Positions 42,329 through 52,316 are shown, counted from the stretch's first letter. The stretch: DNA of 64,000 nt from Solobacterium sp. (GCA_017510405.1 JAFWNG010000013.1:310001-374000); one strand, 5' to 3'. Notes: generated by a model from the sequence alone, not told the origin. Program-made: numbers and translations.

Positions 42329-43009
42329 ATGAGCAAAAACATTGAAGAATGGCTGAAAGAAAGAGATATTACAGTAAATAATCCCGACCTCATCCGGCAG
42401 GCTTTTGTGCATTCCTCCTATGCGAACGAACACCGCAACCGCAGGGATAACGAACGTCTGGAGTTTATGGGGGACGCGGTCCTGCAGCTGTGGAGTTCCC
42501 AGGCGATCTATCCGCTCGGCCTCAGCGAAGGGCAGATGACCCGTCTGCGGGCTCAGCTGGTATGTGAGAAGGCACTGGCGATCTACGGCAGGCAGCTGCA
42601 TCTGAACGATTTCCTGCTGCTGGGAACCGGCGAACGGAAGAACGGCGGCAAAGACAAGGATGCCATCATAGCAGATATGGTAGAGGCATTCCTGGGCGCA
42701 CTCTATCTGGATCAGGGATGGTACGCGGTCGACCGCATTCTGGACGAAGTGATCACACCGCGTCTGGAACATCCGGAGGATGTCGGCGTCATTCACGATT
42801 ACAAGACAAAGCTGCAGGAATACGTGCAGGCAGATACGCGGCGGACCGTCAGTTATGTACTGGTCTCCGAGACCGGTCCGAGCAACCATCCGGAGTTCAC
42901 GATGAACGCGGTCGTTGACGGACTGATCATGGGTACCGGCGTCGGTTCCAGCAAGAAACAGGCAGAACAGAATGCAGCCAAGGACGCATTCGATAAAATG
43001 GCAAAATAA
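42329..43009 (+). CDS. rnc: ribonuclease III
   Basis: A 226-residue double-strand RNase for rRNA and mRNA processing. The catalytic signature ERLEFMGDAVLQLWSS (about 44-59) and the second metal site DMVEAFLGALYLDQGW are present, followed by a dsRBD (about 155-226: DYKTKLQEYVQ ... GVGSSKKQAEQNAAKDAF). It starts 4 bases after recG; in Bacillus the fapR-plsX-fabD-fabG-acpP genes lie between these two and smc-ftsY follow rnc, all missing here. Confidence 0.95.
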   Translation: MSKNIEEWLKERDITVNNPDLIRQAFVHSSYANEHRNRRDNERLEFMGDAVLQLWSSQAIYPLGLSEGQMTRLRAQLVCEKALAIYGRQLHLNDFLLLGTGERKNGGKDKDAIIADMVEAFLGALYLDQGWYAVDRILDEVITPRLEHPEDVGVIHDYKTKLQEYVQADTRRTVSYVLVSETGPSNHPEFTMNAVVDGLIMGTGVGSSKKQAEQNAAKDAFDKMAK

Positions 43010-43027
43010 TTACGGAGGACAGCGGCT

Positions 43028-44302
43028 ATGAGAATCACAGAACTGAAGAATTATGTACAAAACGGTGAACTCGACACAAAACTGGAGGAGCTGTACGGCA
43101 GTGAGCAGACTGCCGCGCAGAAAGAACGCTATCTCAGCATCCTGAACAAGGCGGAGAAGCTGTACGGTGACCGCGAAGCCTCCTTATTCAGCGCTCCCGG
43201 CCGTACGGAAGTAGGCGGAAACCATACCGATCATCAGCTTGGAAAAGTGCTGGCAGCCAGTCTGAATCTGGACGTTCTGGCAGTTGTGATTGCAACGGAA
43301 GACAATGTGATCCGCTATGCTTCAAAGGGCTTTGAAGTAGCGCCGGTCGACATTACCGACCTCAGCATCCATAACGATGAAGCCAATACGACCGAAGCCC
43401 TGATCCGCGGCACCGCTGCCGGATTCGCAGCGGCGGGCTATAAGACCGGCGGATTCTGCGCCTATGCGGAAAGCGATGTTCTGCCCGGTTCCGGCATGAG
43501 TTCTTCAGCAGCGTTTGAAGTGCTCCTCGGAACGATCCTGAATCATCTCTACAATGACGGAGCCGTTTCTCCGGAATTCGTTGCCAAGAACGGACAGTAT
43601 GCCGAAAACGTATACTTCATGAAACCGTGCGGACTGCTCGATCAGATGGCATGTTCCGTCGGCAGCTTCGCCGCCATGGACTTCGCCGATCCGGCAAATC
43701 CGGTCGTAGAGAAAGTCGACTTTGACCCGGCGGATTACGGCTTCGATCTGATCCTGACAGACTGCAAAGCCAGCCATGCCGAGCTTTCCCATGAATACGC
43801 TGCGATCCCGCTGGAAATGAAGCAGGTCGCACGTCTGCTCGGACAGGAAGTACTCGGCCGCTGCACCATGGAACAGCTCGTTGCCAACGCTGCAGTGATC
43901 CGTAAGGATTGCGGAGACCGCGCGTTCCTGCGTGCATATCATTTCCTGAATGAGACGGTACGGGCGGAAAAAGAAGCAAAGGTTCTTCAGGAACGCAATA
44001 TCGACGCTTTCCTGGAACTGATCAAAGAATCCGGCAGATCCTCCTGGATGTATCTGCAGAATGTCAACGTCAACGGCGACGATAAGAACCAGTCGCTCGG
44101 TGTCGGTCTTGCTCTCAGTGAAGAAGTGATCGGAAACAGCGGGGCATGGCGCGTACACGGAGGCGGCTTTGCCGGAACGATCCAGGCATTCGTCCGCCAC
44201 GAAGACAAAGAACGCTATATCGCTGTCATGAACTCGGTATTCGGCAGTGATTCCTGTTATGTACTGAAGATCCGCAACTGCGGCGGCATCCGCATCGCCT
44301 GA
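43028..44302 (+). CDS. galK: galactokinase
   Basis: A 424-residue GHMP kinase that phosphorylates galactose at C1. The galactokinase signature is in the variant form FSAPGRTEVGGNHTDHQLGK (usual form GR-x-N-L-I-G-E-H-T-D-Y), seen in many gut Firmicutes; the GHMP ATP-binding loop is LPGSGMSSSAAFEV, and the C-terminal motif 3 is HGGGFAGTIQAFV. GGAGG lies 8 bases before the ATG. galT and galE are not adjacent; the gene is instead between rnc and a HerA-like ATPase. Confidence 0.9.
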   Translation: MRITELKNYVQNGELDTKLEELYGSEQTAAQKERYLSILNKAEKLYGDREASLFSAPGRTEVGGNHTDHQLGKVLAASLNLDVLAVVIATEDNVIRYASKGFEVAPVDITDLSIHNDEANTTEALIRGTAAGFAAAGYKTGGFCAYAESDVLPGSGMSSSAAFEVLLGTILNHLYNDGAVSPEFVAKNGQYAENVYFMKPCGLLDQMACSVGSFAAMDFADPANPVVEKVDFDPADYGFDLILTDCKASHAELSHEYAAIPLEMKQVARLLGQEVLGRCTMEQLVANAAVIRKDCGDRAFLRAYHFLNETVRAEKEAKVLQERNIDAFLELIKESGRSSWMYLQNVNVNGDDKNQSLGVGLALSEEVIGNSGAWRVHGGGFAGTIQAFVRHEDKERYIAVMNSVFGSDSCYVLKIRNCGGIRIA

Positions 44303-44312
44303 GGAGACGACA

Positions 44313-45812
44313 ATGTTAAAGGACGGCAAAATCTTCATCGGCAAAGCCGGTGACAAAGAAATGTATCTTATTCCTTCCCTGATGAACCGTCACGGACTGA
44401 TCGCCGGCGCTTCCGGCACCGGCAAGACAGTTACTGCAAAAGTGATCGTGGAGTCGCTGAGCGAACTCGGCGTTCCGACATTTATCGCCGACGTCAAGGG
44501 CGACCTGTCCGGTATGATCGTCAGCGGAAACTATGAAACGATCCAAGGACGTCTGGAATCCATGGAAGTCACGGATTTCGAATGCAGAAAGTTCCCGGTC
44601 CACTTCTTCGACGTCTATCGGGAAAAAGGACACCCGATCCGTTCCATTCTGCAGGATATGGATCCGGTCCTGATCTCGCGTATTCTTGATCTGTCTGATG
44701 CCCAGCAGGGTGTCATCAATATCGTATTCAAAGCCGCAAAGGACATGGACCTCGATATCATCGATCTGAAGGATCTGCAGGCAATGACGACCTATGTCGG
44801 CCAGCATGCCTCGGATTTCACTCTGAAATACGGTACGATCTCCAAACAGTCCGTCGGCGCGATCCAGAGAAAGCTTCTGGAACTGGAAAACCAGCGCGGC
44901 GATCTGCTCTTCGGCATGCCGGCACTGGCGATCGACGATCTGCTGGATACGCAGGGCGGCTGCGGCATCATGAATATCATCGAATGTGAGAAGCTGTTCC
45001 ATCATCCGATGCTGTATTCCACATTCCTGTTATGGCTGCTGGACAAACTGTACAGAGAACTGCCGGAAGTCGGTGATCTGGAGAAGCCGAAGATCGTCTT
45101 CTTCTTCGATGAAGCACATCTGCTCTTCGACAATGCCTCGAAGCAGCTGATGGACAAGATCGAACAGATCATCAAGCTGATCCGCTCGAAGGGCGTAGGC
45201 ATCTTCTTCATCACCCAGTCCCCGGCGGACATTCCGAATTCCGTTCTCGGTCAGCTGTCCAACCGCATCCAGCATTCGCTGCGCGCATATACGCCGACAG
45301 AGATCAAAGCCGTGAAACTGGCAGCGGATTCGTTCCGTCAGAATCCGGAGTTCAATACCGCCGAAGTCATCACGAATATGAAGACCGGTCAGGCACTGGT
45401 CTCCGTCCTGGATGAAGACGGCGCTCCGTGCATCGTTCAGAAGACAAAGATCCTGCCGCCGAAGTCCAGCATGGATATCGCGCCGGAGATCAGCGTACTG
45501 AACTGCATCAATTCCGATTCACTGGCCGGCAAGTACGAGCGTGAGTTCGATCCGGACAGCGCATATGAGGAGATGGACAGGATCTACGCGAAAGAAGAAG
45601 AGGAGAAAGCTCTCCTCGAAGAAGAAAAGCGCCTTGCCAAGGAACGCGAGGCACAGGAAAAGGAAGAGGCGAAAGAAGCCGCCCGCAGAGAAAAAGAAGC
45701 CAATGCGTGGAAAGACCGGCTGATGAGGAAAGCCAAATCCAAAGCAGAAAACGAGATCCTGAATATTACGGTCCGTTCTGCCAAGAAGTTCCTGAAAGGA
45801 CTGCTTAAGTAA
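44313..45812 (+). CDS. HerA-like ATPase (DUF853/YjgR family)
   Basis: A 499-residue RecA-fold ATPase of the HerA/FtsK superfamily. Walker A is ASGTGKT (about 32-38) followed by FIADVKGDLSGMI; Walker B is VFFFDEAHLLF; FITQSPADIPNSVLGQLSNR resembles the sensor and arginine-finger region of DUF853. The last 90 residues are a highly charged coiled coil (EEEEKALLEEEKRLAKERE) and a basic tail. DUF853 proteins are widespread, and their role, perhaps DNA handling, is unproved. It lies 10 bases after galK and ends at a terminator. Confidence 0.85.
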   Translation: MLKDGKIFIGKAGDKEMYLIPSLMNRHGLIAGASGTGKTVTAKVIVESLSELGVPTFIADVKGDLSGMIVSGNYETIQGRLESMEVTDFECRKFPVHFFDVYREKGHPIRSILQDMDPVLISRILDLSDAQQGVINIVFKAAKDMDLDIIDLKDLQAMTTYVGQHASDFTLKYGTISKQSVGAIQRKLLELENQRGDLLFGMPALAIDDLLDTQGGCGIMNIIECEKLFHHPMLYSTFLLWLLDKLYRELPEVGDLEKPKIVFFFDEAHLLFDNASKQLMDKIEQIIKLIRSKGVGIFFITQSPADIPNSVLGQLSNRIQHSLRAYTPTEIKAVKLAADSFRQNPEFNTAEVITNMKTGQALVSVLDEDGAPCIVQKTKILPPKSSMDIAPEISVLNCINSDSLAGKYEREFDPDSAYEEMDRIYAKEEEEKALLEEEKRLAKEREAQEKEEAKEAARREKEANAWKDRLMRKAKSKAENEILNITVRSAKKFLKGLLK

Positions 45813-45821
45813 AATCATCTG

Positions 45822-45843
45822 AAAAAAGGCATCTGCCTTTTTT
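45822..45843 (+). terminator. intrinsic terminator after the HerA-like gene
   Basis: AAAAAAGGC (45822-45830) and GCCTTTTTT (45835-45843) form a 9-bp stem with an ATCT loop; the A run makes it usable on either strand. Confidence 0.82.
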
Positions 45844-45867
45844 CATTCGAAACGGGAAGGAGAGTTT

Positions 45868-48800
45868 ATGGAGTTAAAAGATCTGCCCTGTCTGAGCGAC
45901 GGGGAAAAAGAACAGCTGGAAAAGTGTTCCCTGACGGGTGTCCGCTTTTATGCGGCAGACTGCCGGGTGGAAATGGATCTGCACAGTCCCGAAACACTTC
46001 CCTATACACTGTATACATCGCTCCGGGAAGGCGTAGAGGAGACTCTCGGAATTCCGTGCCGGATCCATGTGAAAGCGGAACAGTCCGATGTGTCTCAGCA
46101 GACCATCCAGGATTATATCGAAGAGATCTGCCGGCAGGATACTTCCTTTCTGCCGTACCATGATGTGATCTTTACGGTCGATCCGGAAGCCCGCTGTCTG
46201 GGATTCCTCTTTGAAAAAGAAGAGGACTGCCGCCGGGCGGAAGACCTGGAAGGAGACCTCGCCGAAGCCCTTGGCGATCTCGGCATCGTCGGCTACGGCA
46301 TCCGGTGCCAGCATACCGTCGTACAGCCGACCGAAGTGGAGACAGTCGTCATGGACTCCGTTCCGGAAACGACAGATAACAGCCCCCGGAAGAAACGCCG
46401 CAAGAACAATTACCGTGTGCGGGTGCAGGATTATACCCAGATCAAACTGGAAGACGTACAGTTCCCGGTCACAGACGTACAGTTCACCGGCGATGTATTC
46501 AAAGAAGAGATCACCGAGACAAAGGTCGGCCGCCACATACAGAGTCTTTCTGTCTTTGACGGTACGGACGGCATCACGGTCAAGCGTTTTGAAGGACGAA
46601 ACTGGTCGATTGATGATTTTAAAGAAGTCGGTCCCGGCGACCGCGTCCGGTTCTTCGGAAGCATTGAAAACGACAACTTTCTGCATGAGCTGGTATTCAT
46701 TCCCAGCTATCTTGAAAAACAGGAAAAACAGACGGTCAAGGATACGGCCGACGAAAAGCGGATCGAGTTCCATGTGCATTCCGGCATGTCGGAAATGGAC
46801 GGCGTATGCGCTGCGGCGGATATCGTCAAATACTGCTGGGATATCGGCCATGAGGGATTCGTATTATGCGACCATGGGGATGTGCAGGCATTCGTCAAGG
46901 CATACAACCAGGTACAGTCTCTGAAGTCCAAGGACAAGTCCAGAGAGTTCAAAGTCGGTCTCGGGTGCGAAATGAACATGGCAAACGATCATCTGCTGAT
47001 CGTGCGGAACAGTGTGGATGAACCGATCGACACAGCGGAATATATCTGCTTCGACCTTGAGACGACCGGTCTTTCCTGCTATTTCGACCATATTATCGAG
47101 TTCGGCGCTGTCCGCATCAAAAACCAGACGGTGACTGACCGCCTGCAGATGTTTATCAAGCCGCCGGTGCCCATCCCGCCGTTTATCGTATCCAAGACCA
47201 ATATCACAAACGATATGGTCCGCCGGGCAAAGACGTTTGAAGAAGCCGTGGATGAGATCCTCGAATGGATCGGAGACGGCATCCTGGTCGCCCATAACGC
47301 TACATTTGACTACAACTTCCTGAACGAAGAACTGCGGCGTCTCGGAAGAGAACCGCTGCACAATACGGTGATCGATACTCTGGATATGTCCAGGGCGATC
47401 CTGCGGGAGAGAAGGGCATACCGTCTGGGCAACATCTCCCGTCACTACCGCATTCCCTACGACGAGGAAGTGGCGCACCGTGCCGACTACGATGCCGAAG
47501 CGCTCGCCGGCGTGTTCATGTGCCTGCTCGCCGACTCGAGAAAGATGTTCGGCTGTGAAAGTGTTGCCGATCTGCAGACAAAGCTGGAAAGCGATATGGA
47601 CTTCGCCAAAGTGCGCAGAAGCCATGTGTGCGTGATCATCAAAGACCAGAAAGGCGTCAAGGAACTGTACCGTCTGGTCACCGAATCCAATACGAAAACA
47701 CTTGCCATCATGGGCAAATCCAATACGAAAGAAGGCTCCGAGGGGATCGTGGAACCGCGTATCCTGCGCAGCCGTCTGAACGAATCCCGCGAACATCTTC
47801 TTCTCGGTTCCGCCTGTCTGAACGGCGAAGTGTTCGAACTTGCCTGCAACGGATGCGATCATGATCTGGAAGAGGCAATGAAGTTCTATGACTACATCGA
47901 ACTCCAGCCGCTTTCCAACTATTCGATCTCGATCGCGACCGGCGCCATCCCCGGCGTCACGCGGCTGAAAGAAGTACAGAAGCGTATCATTGCCATGGCG
48001 GAAAAACTCGGCAAACCGGTCATCGCCGACAGTGATGCGCATTACTGCACGAAAGAGCAGAAAATATTCCGGGACATCTTTATCGCTTCCCAAGGCGTCG
48101 GCGGCGTCATTCATCCGCTGTATATCCGGGATGAAGCGCTGCGTCTGCGCACGAAGAATCCCGATCAGCATATCCGCATGACCGAAGAGATGATCCGGGA
48201 ATTCGGCTGGCTCAATGACACCGACCTGATCCGCCGCATCGTGATCGAGAACCCGAAAAAGCTCTTTGATATGATCGAAGAGGTGCGGCCGGTCCCGAAG
48301 GGAACATTCCCGCCGACGATCGAAGGTTCGGACGAAAAACTGCGTCAGATCTGTTACGATACGGCGAATAAGACCTATGCGTTTGAAGGCAAGGTCCCGG
48401 ACAATGTAATGGAACGTCTGAATACCGAGCTGGACAATATCATCCGCAACGGCTTCGGCGTGCACTATTACATTGCCCATCTGCTGGTCAAGAAATCCAA
48501 CGAAGACGGCTACGTCGTCGGCTCCCGTGGATCGGTAGGATCGTCCTTTACCGCCACGATGACCGGCATCACCGAAGTCAATCCGCTGCCGCCGCATTAC
48601 CTGTGTCCGAAGTGTCACTACAGTGAGTGGAAGGATCCTGCGGAAGTGCTTTCCGGCTATGACCTGCCGGATAAGATCTGTCCGCACTGCGGGGCAGTCA
48701 TGAAGGGCAACGGACACAATATTCCGTTCCAGACATTCCTCGGCTTCAACGCAGACAAGACACCGGATATCGATCTGAACTTCTCCGGCGAATACCAGGC

Positions 48801-50211
48801 CAACGCGCATGCGTTCATCAAGGAAGTCTTCGGTCCCAAGAATGCGTTCCGTGCCGGTACGATCTCAAACGTACAGGAAAAGACAGCCTTCGGCTACATC
48901 CTCGGCTACTGCGAAAAGATGCATAGACCGGAGATGCGGCAGGCGATGAAAGATTATCTTGCCAGCGGCTGCCAGTATACAAAGCGGACGACCGGCCAGC
49001 ATCCGGGCGGAATCATCATCATTCCGACGGAATATGAGGCGGCAGACTTTACGCCGATCCAATACCCGGCCAACGATCCGAAATCCGAGTGGATGACGAC
49101 CCATTACGACTTCCATGACATCCATGACAATGTTCTGAAATTCGATATTCTCGGCCATGTCGATCCGACGGCAATGCGTCTGATGACAAGCATATCCAAA
49201 ATGAATCCGCTGGATATCCCGATGAACGATCCGGAGACCATGAGCGTCTTCTACAGCGACGATGCGCTGCGGGCGGATCCCCGCATCTACAAGCGGGAGA
49301 CCGGCGCGCTCGGTCTGCCGGAATTCGGTACGGCAAATACCCGGAAAACTCTGGAACAGACCCGACCACATACATTCAGCGATCTTGTCATCATTTCCGG
49401 TCTTTCCCACGGTACCGATGTCTGGGCCGGCAATGCCCAGGAACTGATCAAGCAGGGAATGCCGCTGCAGGAAGTCATCGGATGCCGTGACGATATCATG
49501 ACGTATCTTCTCAACAAGAAGCTGGAACCGCTTGACGCGTTCAAGATCATGGAAGATGTCCGTAAGGGCAGAGGCCTGCGCGAGGATCAGGAAAAGGTCA
49601 TGCGGGAACATGATGTACCGGACTGGTATATCAACTCCTGCAAGAAGATCAAATACATGTTCCCGAAGGCACATGCCGTCGCCTACGTTATGATGGCGGT
49701 GCGCATCGCCTGGTACAAAGTGCACGAACCGACGACGTTCTATATCCAGGTCCTGTCGCTGCGCTGCGATCAGTACGATCTGCCGGTCATGATGAAGGGC
49801 ATCGAAGCCATACGGGAACGCATGGACGATATCAACACCAGACTGCGCACCCGGGACAAGGTCAATCCGGTCACGCCGAAAGAAGAAGCACTGGTCGATA
49901 CGCTGGAGATCTGCGAGGAACTCTATGCCAGAGGATACCGGATCGGAAATATCTCCATGAAGAAATCCCTGGCGACGACATTCCGCGTCGACCCGGACGA
50001 TCCGAAATGCTTCATTCCGCCGTTCGTTGTACTGGAAGGTCTCGGCGCCGGCGTTGCACGCTCGGTGGAAAAAGCCCGTGACGAACAGGAATTCATTTCC
50101 AAACAGGACATTCTGAAACGTACGCAGCTCTCGCAGACAGCGATCAAGAAACTGGAAAAACTCGGCTGTCTGGAAGGAATGCAGGAAACGAACCAGATGA
50201 GTCTGTTCTGA
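45868..50211 (+). CDS. polC: DNA polymerase III alpha subunit, PolC type
   Basis: A 1447-residue replicative polymerase of the Gram-positive PolC class. In order: N-terminal domains (1-210), OB fold (about 210-290, ITVKRFEGRNW), PHP domain start (RIEFHVHSGMSEMDG), an inserted DnaQ-like 3'-5' exonuclease (about 390-560, with CFDLETTGLS, VAHNATFDYNF and HRADYDAEA), the rest of PHP, and the polymerase core with SRGSVGSSF, a zinc-binding CPKC...CPHCG pair, and TPDIDLNFSGEYQ holding the catalytic Asp residues. The C-terminus ends in QMSLF, a beta-clamp-binding peptide (QxxLF type). The order, size and clamp motif leave no doubt that it is PolC rather than DnaE. Confidence 0.97.
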   Translation: MELKDLPCLSDGEKEQLEKCSLTGVRFYAADCRVEMDLHSPETLPYTLYTSLREGVEETLGIPCRIHVKAEQSDVSQQTIQDYIEEICRQDTSFLPYHDVIFTVDPEARCLGFLFEKEEDCRRAEDLEGDLAEALGDLGIVGYGIRCQHTVVQPTEVETVVMDSVPETTDNSPRKKRRKNNYRVRVQDYTQIKLEDVQFPVTDVQFTGDVFKEEITETKVGRHIQSLSVFDGTDGITVKRFEGRNWSIDDFKEVGPGDRVRFFGSIENDNFLHELVFIPSYLEKQEKQTVKDTADEKRIEFHVHSGMSEMDGVCAAADIVKYCWDIGHEGFVLCDHGDVQAFVKAYNQVQSLKSKDKSREFKVGLGCEMNMANDHLLIVRNSVDEPIDTAEYICFDLETTGLSCYFDHIIEFGAVRIKNQTVTDRLQMFIKPPVPIPPFIVSKTNITNDMVRRAKTFEEAVDEILEWIGDGILVAHNATFDYNFLNEELRRLGREPLHNTVIDTLDMSRAILRERRAYRLGNISRHYRIPYDEEVAHRADYDAEALAGVFMCLLADSRKMFGCESVADLQTKLESDMDFAKVRRSHVCVIIKDQKGVKELYRLVTESNTKTLAIMGKSNTKEGSEGIVEPRILRSRLNESREHLLLGSACLNGEVFELACNGCDHDLEEAMKFYDYIELQPLSNYSISIATGAIPGVTRLKEVQKRIIAMAEKLGKPVIADSDAHYCTKEQKIFRDIFIASQGVGGVIHPLYIRDEALRLRTKNPDQHIRMTEEMIREFGWLNDTDLIRRIVIENPKKLFDMIEEVRPVPKGTFPPTIEGSDEKLRQICYDTANKTYAFEGKVPDNVMERLNTELDNIIRNGFGVHYYIAHLLVKKSNEDGYVVGSRGSVGSSFTATMTGITEVNPLPPHYLCPKCHYSEWKDPAEVLSGYDLPDKICPHCGAVMKGNGHNIPFQTFLGFNADKTPDIDLNFSGEYQANAHAFIKEVFGPKNAFRAGTISNVQEKTAFGYILGYCEKMHRPEMRQAMKDYLASGCQYTKRTTGQHPGGIIIIPTEYEAADFTPIQYPANDPKSEWMTTHYDFHDIHDNVLKFDILGHVDPTAMRLMTSISKMNPLDIPMNDPETMSVFYSDDALRADPRIYKRETGALGLPEFGTANTRKTLEQTRPHTFSDLVIISGLSHGTDVWAGNAQELIKQGMPLQEVIGCRDDIMTYLLNKKLEPLDAFKIMEDVRKGRGLREDQEKVMREHDVPDWYINSCKKIKYMFPKAHAVAYVMMAVRIAWYKVHEPTTFYIQVLSLRCDQYDLPVMMKGIEAIRERMDDINTRLRTRDKVNPVTPKEEALVDTLEICEELYARGYRIGNISMKKSLATTFRVDPDDPKCFIPPFVVLEGLGAGVARSVEKARDEQEFISKQDILKRTQLSQTAIKKLEKLGCLEGMQETNQMSLF

Positions 50212-50241
50212 TTGACAAATTCCCTGTACGGGGAGTATAAA
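50212..50241 (+). promoter_or_regulatory. promoter of the thrS T-box transcript
   Basis: TTGACA (50212-50217), 18 bases, TATAAA (50236-50241), immediately after the polC stop. Confidence 0.75.
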
Positions 50242-50243
50242 TA

Positions 50244-50472
50244 TTCATGTAAATGCGTTTATGCAGGACACGGTCATTTTCAGGCTGATGAAGAGAGGAT
50301 ACCGGATGGTGCAAGGTATCTGAGGCGGGATCTGATTACTACCTGTTCAGCAGTTCCGTAATGGGATACCGCAGCTCTGCGTTACAGAGAAACAAGCGTC
50401 TGCAGAAGCATTCTGCAGGAAGTAAGGTGGTACCGCGCATACAGCGTCCTTTCATACAGGGACGCTTTTTTA
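50244..50472 (+). ncRNA. T-box leader (tRNA-Thr sensing) of thrS
   Basis: The 277 bases between polC and thrS hold a T-box riboswitch. The T-box sequence GGTGGTACCGCG is at 50426-50437; Stem III CTGCAGAA/TTCTGCAG is at about 50399-50418; the Stem I apical motif GGTGCAA is near 50308. The terminator AGCGTCC/GGACGCT (50443-50449/50460-50466) with a T tract competes with an antiterminator that includes the T-box. Uncharged tRNA-Thr would stabilise the antiterminator and turn on thrS. The specifier is probably an ACN codon around 50336-50343, not fixed by eye. Confidence 0.92.
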
Positions 50473-50488
50473 TGGGAGGAAAAACAAT

Positions 50489-52240
50489 ATGCGAAACTTC
50501 AAAGAAGATGCTGCACTGAACACGCTGAATCACAGCTGTGCGCATCTGATGGCCCAGGCCGTCAAACATCTGTACCCGAATGCAAAATTCTGGGTCGGAC
50601 CGGTCGTAGAGGAAGGATTCTACTACGATATCGATCTCGGTGATGCAGTCATCCGCGATGAAGATCTGCCGAAGATCGAAAAAGAAATGAAAAAATGCGC
50701 AAAAGCCGACAAGCGCATCGTCCGTCAGGAGATCACCCGCGAAGAAGCTCTGCAGCAGTTCGCAGATGATCTGTATAAAGTGGATCTGATCGAGCGCATG
50801 CCGGAAGGCACGAATATCTCCATGTATACCCAGGGCGACTTTACGGATCTCTGCCGCGGTCCCCATGTCAGCAGCACAAAAGAATGCCGCAACTTCAAGC
50901 TTCTGAAACATTCCGGCGCATACTGGAAAGGCGATAAGAACAACAAAGTCCTGCAGCGTATCTACGGTGTCTGTCTGCCGACGGCAGAAGAACTGGAAGA
51001 TCACCTGAATGATCTCGAAGACGCAAAGCAGCGCGATCACCGCAAGCTCGGCAAAGATCTGTCCGTATTCATGTTCTCCGAGACGGTCGGAAGCGGTCTG
51101 CCGATGTGGCTGCCGAACGGCTTCACGATCCGCCGCATTCTTTCCGACTACATCATGGATAAGGAACTTGCCCAGGGCTACGTGCATGTCATGACGCCAA
51201 GCGTCGTCAGCACAAAGCTCTACAAGATCTCCGGTCACCTTGCTCACTACAAGGATGACATGTTCCCGATCATGGAACGTGATGGTGATGAATACTGCCT
51301 GCGTCCGATGAACTGCCCGGAACACATGATCATGTACAAGAGCACGCTGCATTCCTACAGAGATCTGCCGATCCGCATTGCCGAGATCGCGAATGATTTC
51401 CGCTTCGAAGCAGGCGGCGCACTGACCGGTATTGAACGTTCCCGCGCATTCACGCAGAACGACTCCCATATCTTCTGTACACCGGAACAGATCGCTCAGG
51501 AGATCAAGAATGTTACAAAGCTCATCCTTGATGTCTACGGCGACTTCGGATTTGAGAACTATTCCTTCCGTCTCTCTCTGCGCGACAAGGAGAATACGGA
51601 GAAGTATTTCGGAAATGACGCACTCTGGGAAAAGAGCGAAGCCGAACTGCGTGAAGTTCTGAAGGAAATGAACGTTCCTTACTACGAGGCAGAAGGGGAA
51701 GCTGCTTTCTACGGACCGAAGATCGATGTCCAGGTACGCAGTGCTCTCGGACATGACGTCACACTGTCCACGATCCAGCTTGACTACCAGCTGCCGGAAC
51801 GCTTCGAACTCGAATATGTTGATCATACCGGCGCAAAGGTTCGTCCGGTCGTCATCCACAGAGCGATCCTCGGATCCCTTGACCGTTTCGTCGCATTCCT
51901 TCTGGAAGAGACAAAGGGTGCTCTGCCGCTGTGGCTGTCCCCGCGTCAGGTCGTTGTCATTCCGGTCTCGCCGGAAGCGCACAGCGAATACGGCGAGAAG
52001 GTCGTCGCTGAGCTGAAAAAACACGGTGTCCGCGCTGAACTGGACAACCGCAACGAGAAACTCGGCTACCGCATCCGTGAAGCACAGACGCATAAGATCC
52101 CGGTTGAGATCGTCGTCGGTGACGGTGAGATCGCCGAAACAGCTGTCACTGTACGCCGCTACGGAAAGAAAGAAGCTGCCAAGAGCACTCTGGCAGACTT
52201 CATCAACGATATTCTCGACGAGATCGCAGAACGCCGCTGA
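50489..52240 (+). CDS. thrS: threonyl-tRNA synthetase lacking the TGS domain
   Basis: A 583-residue class II synthetase. Editing domain motifs HSCAHLMAQAV (near residue 17) and CRGPHV are present, so mischarged Ser-tRNA-Thr can be edited. In the catalytic core the zinc ligands are the Cys of RPMNCPEH, the His of QNDSHIF and the His of VIHRAILGS. The anticodon-binding domain is at the C-terminus. Usual ThrRS (about 640 residues) begins with a 60-residue TGS domain, which is absent here: the editing domain starts only 15 residues after the ATG, and the upstream bases are T-box. GGGAGGAAAA precedes the ATG. Confidence 0.95.
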   Translation: MRNFKEDAALNTLNHSCAHLMAQAVKHLYPNAKFWVGPVVEEGFYYDIDLGDAVIRDEDLPKIEKEMKKCAKADKRIVRQEITREEALQQFADDLYKVDLIERMPEGTNISMYTQGDFTDLCRGPHVSSTKECRNFKLLKHSGAYWKGDKNNKVLQRIYGVCLPTAEELEDHLNDLEDAKQRDHRKLGKDLSVFMFSETVGSGLPMWLPNGFTIRRILSDYIMDKELAQGYVHVMTPSVVSTKLYKISGHLAHYKDDMFPIMERDGDEYCLRPMNCPEHMIMYKSTLHSYRDLPIRIAEIANDFRFEAGGALTGIERSRAFTQNDSHIFCTPEQIAQEIKNVTKLILDVYGDFGFENYSFRLSLRDKENTEKYFGNDALWEKSEAELREVLKEMNVPYYEAEGEAAFYGPKIDVQVRSALGHDVTLSTIQLDYQLPERFELEYVDHTGAKVRPVVIHRAILGSLDRFVAFLLEETKGALPLWLSPRQVVVIPVSPEAHSEYGEKVVAELKKHGVRAELDNRNEKLGYRIREAQTHKIPVEIVVGDGEIAETAVTVRRYGKKEAAKSTLADFINDILDEIAERR

Positions 52241-52268
52241 TCGTTTCGAGAACTGAACACACTGCAGT

Positions 52269-52311
52269 GAACCGCCTGAGACCGGACCATCCGGCAGGGC
52301 GGTTCTTTTTT
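52269..52311 (+). terminator. intrinsic terminator of thrS
   Basis: GAACCGCC (52269-52276) and GGCGGTTC (52298-52305) form the outer stem with an inner CCGG/CCGG helix, followed by six Ts. Confidence 0.85.
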
Positions 52312-52316
52312 GATAA

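Noticed and set aside
46864-48810. 648-codon open frame on the minus strand opposite polC
   Set aside because: Same codon-register shadow effect; no motif and no start signal.
50221-50233. Small inverted repeat (TCCC...GGGA) in the thrS promoter spacer as an operator
   Set aside because: Only four base pairs and lying between strong -35 and -10 boxes; control is accounted for by the T-box.
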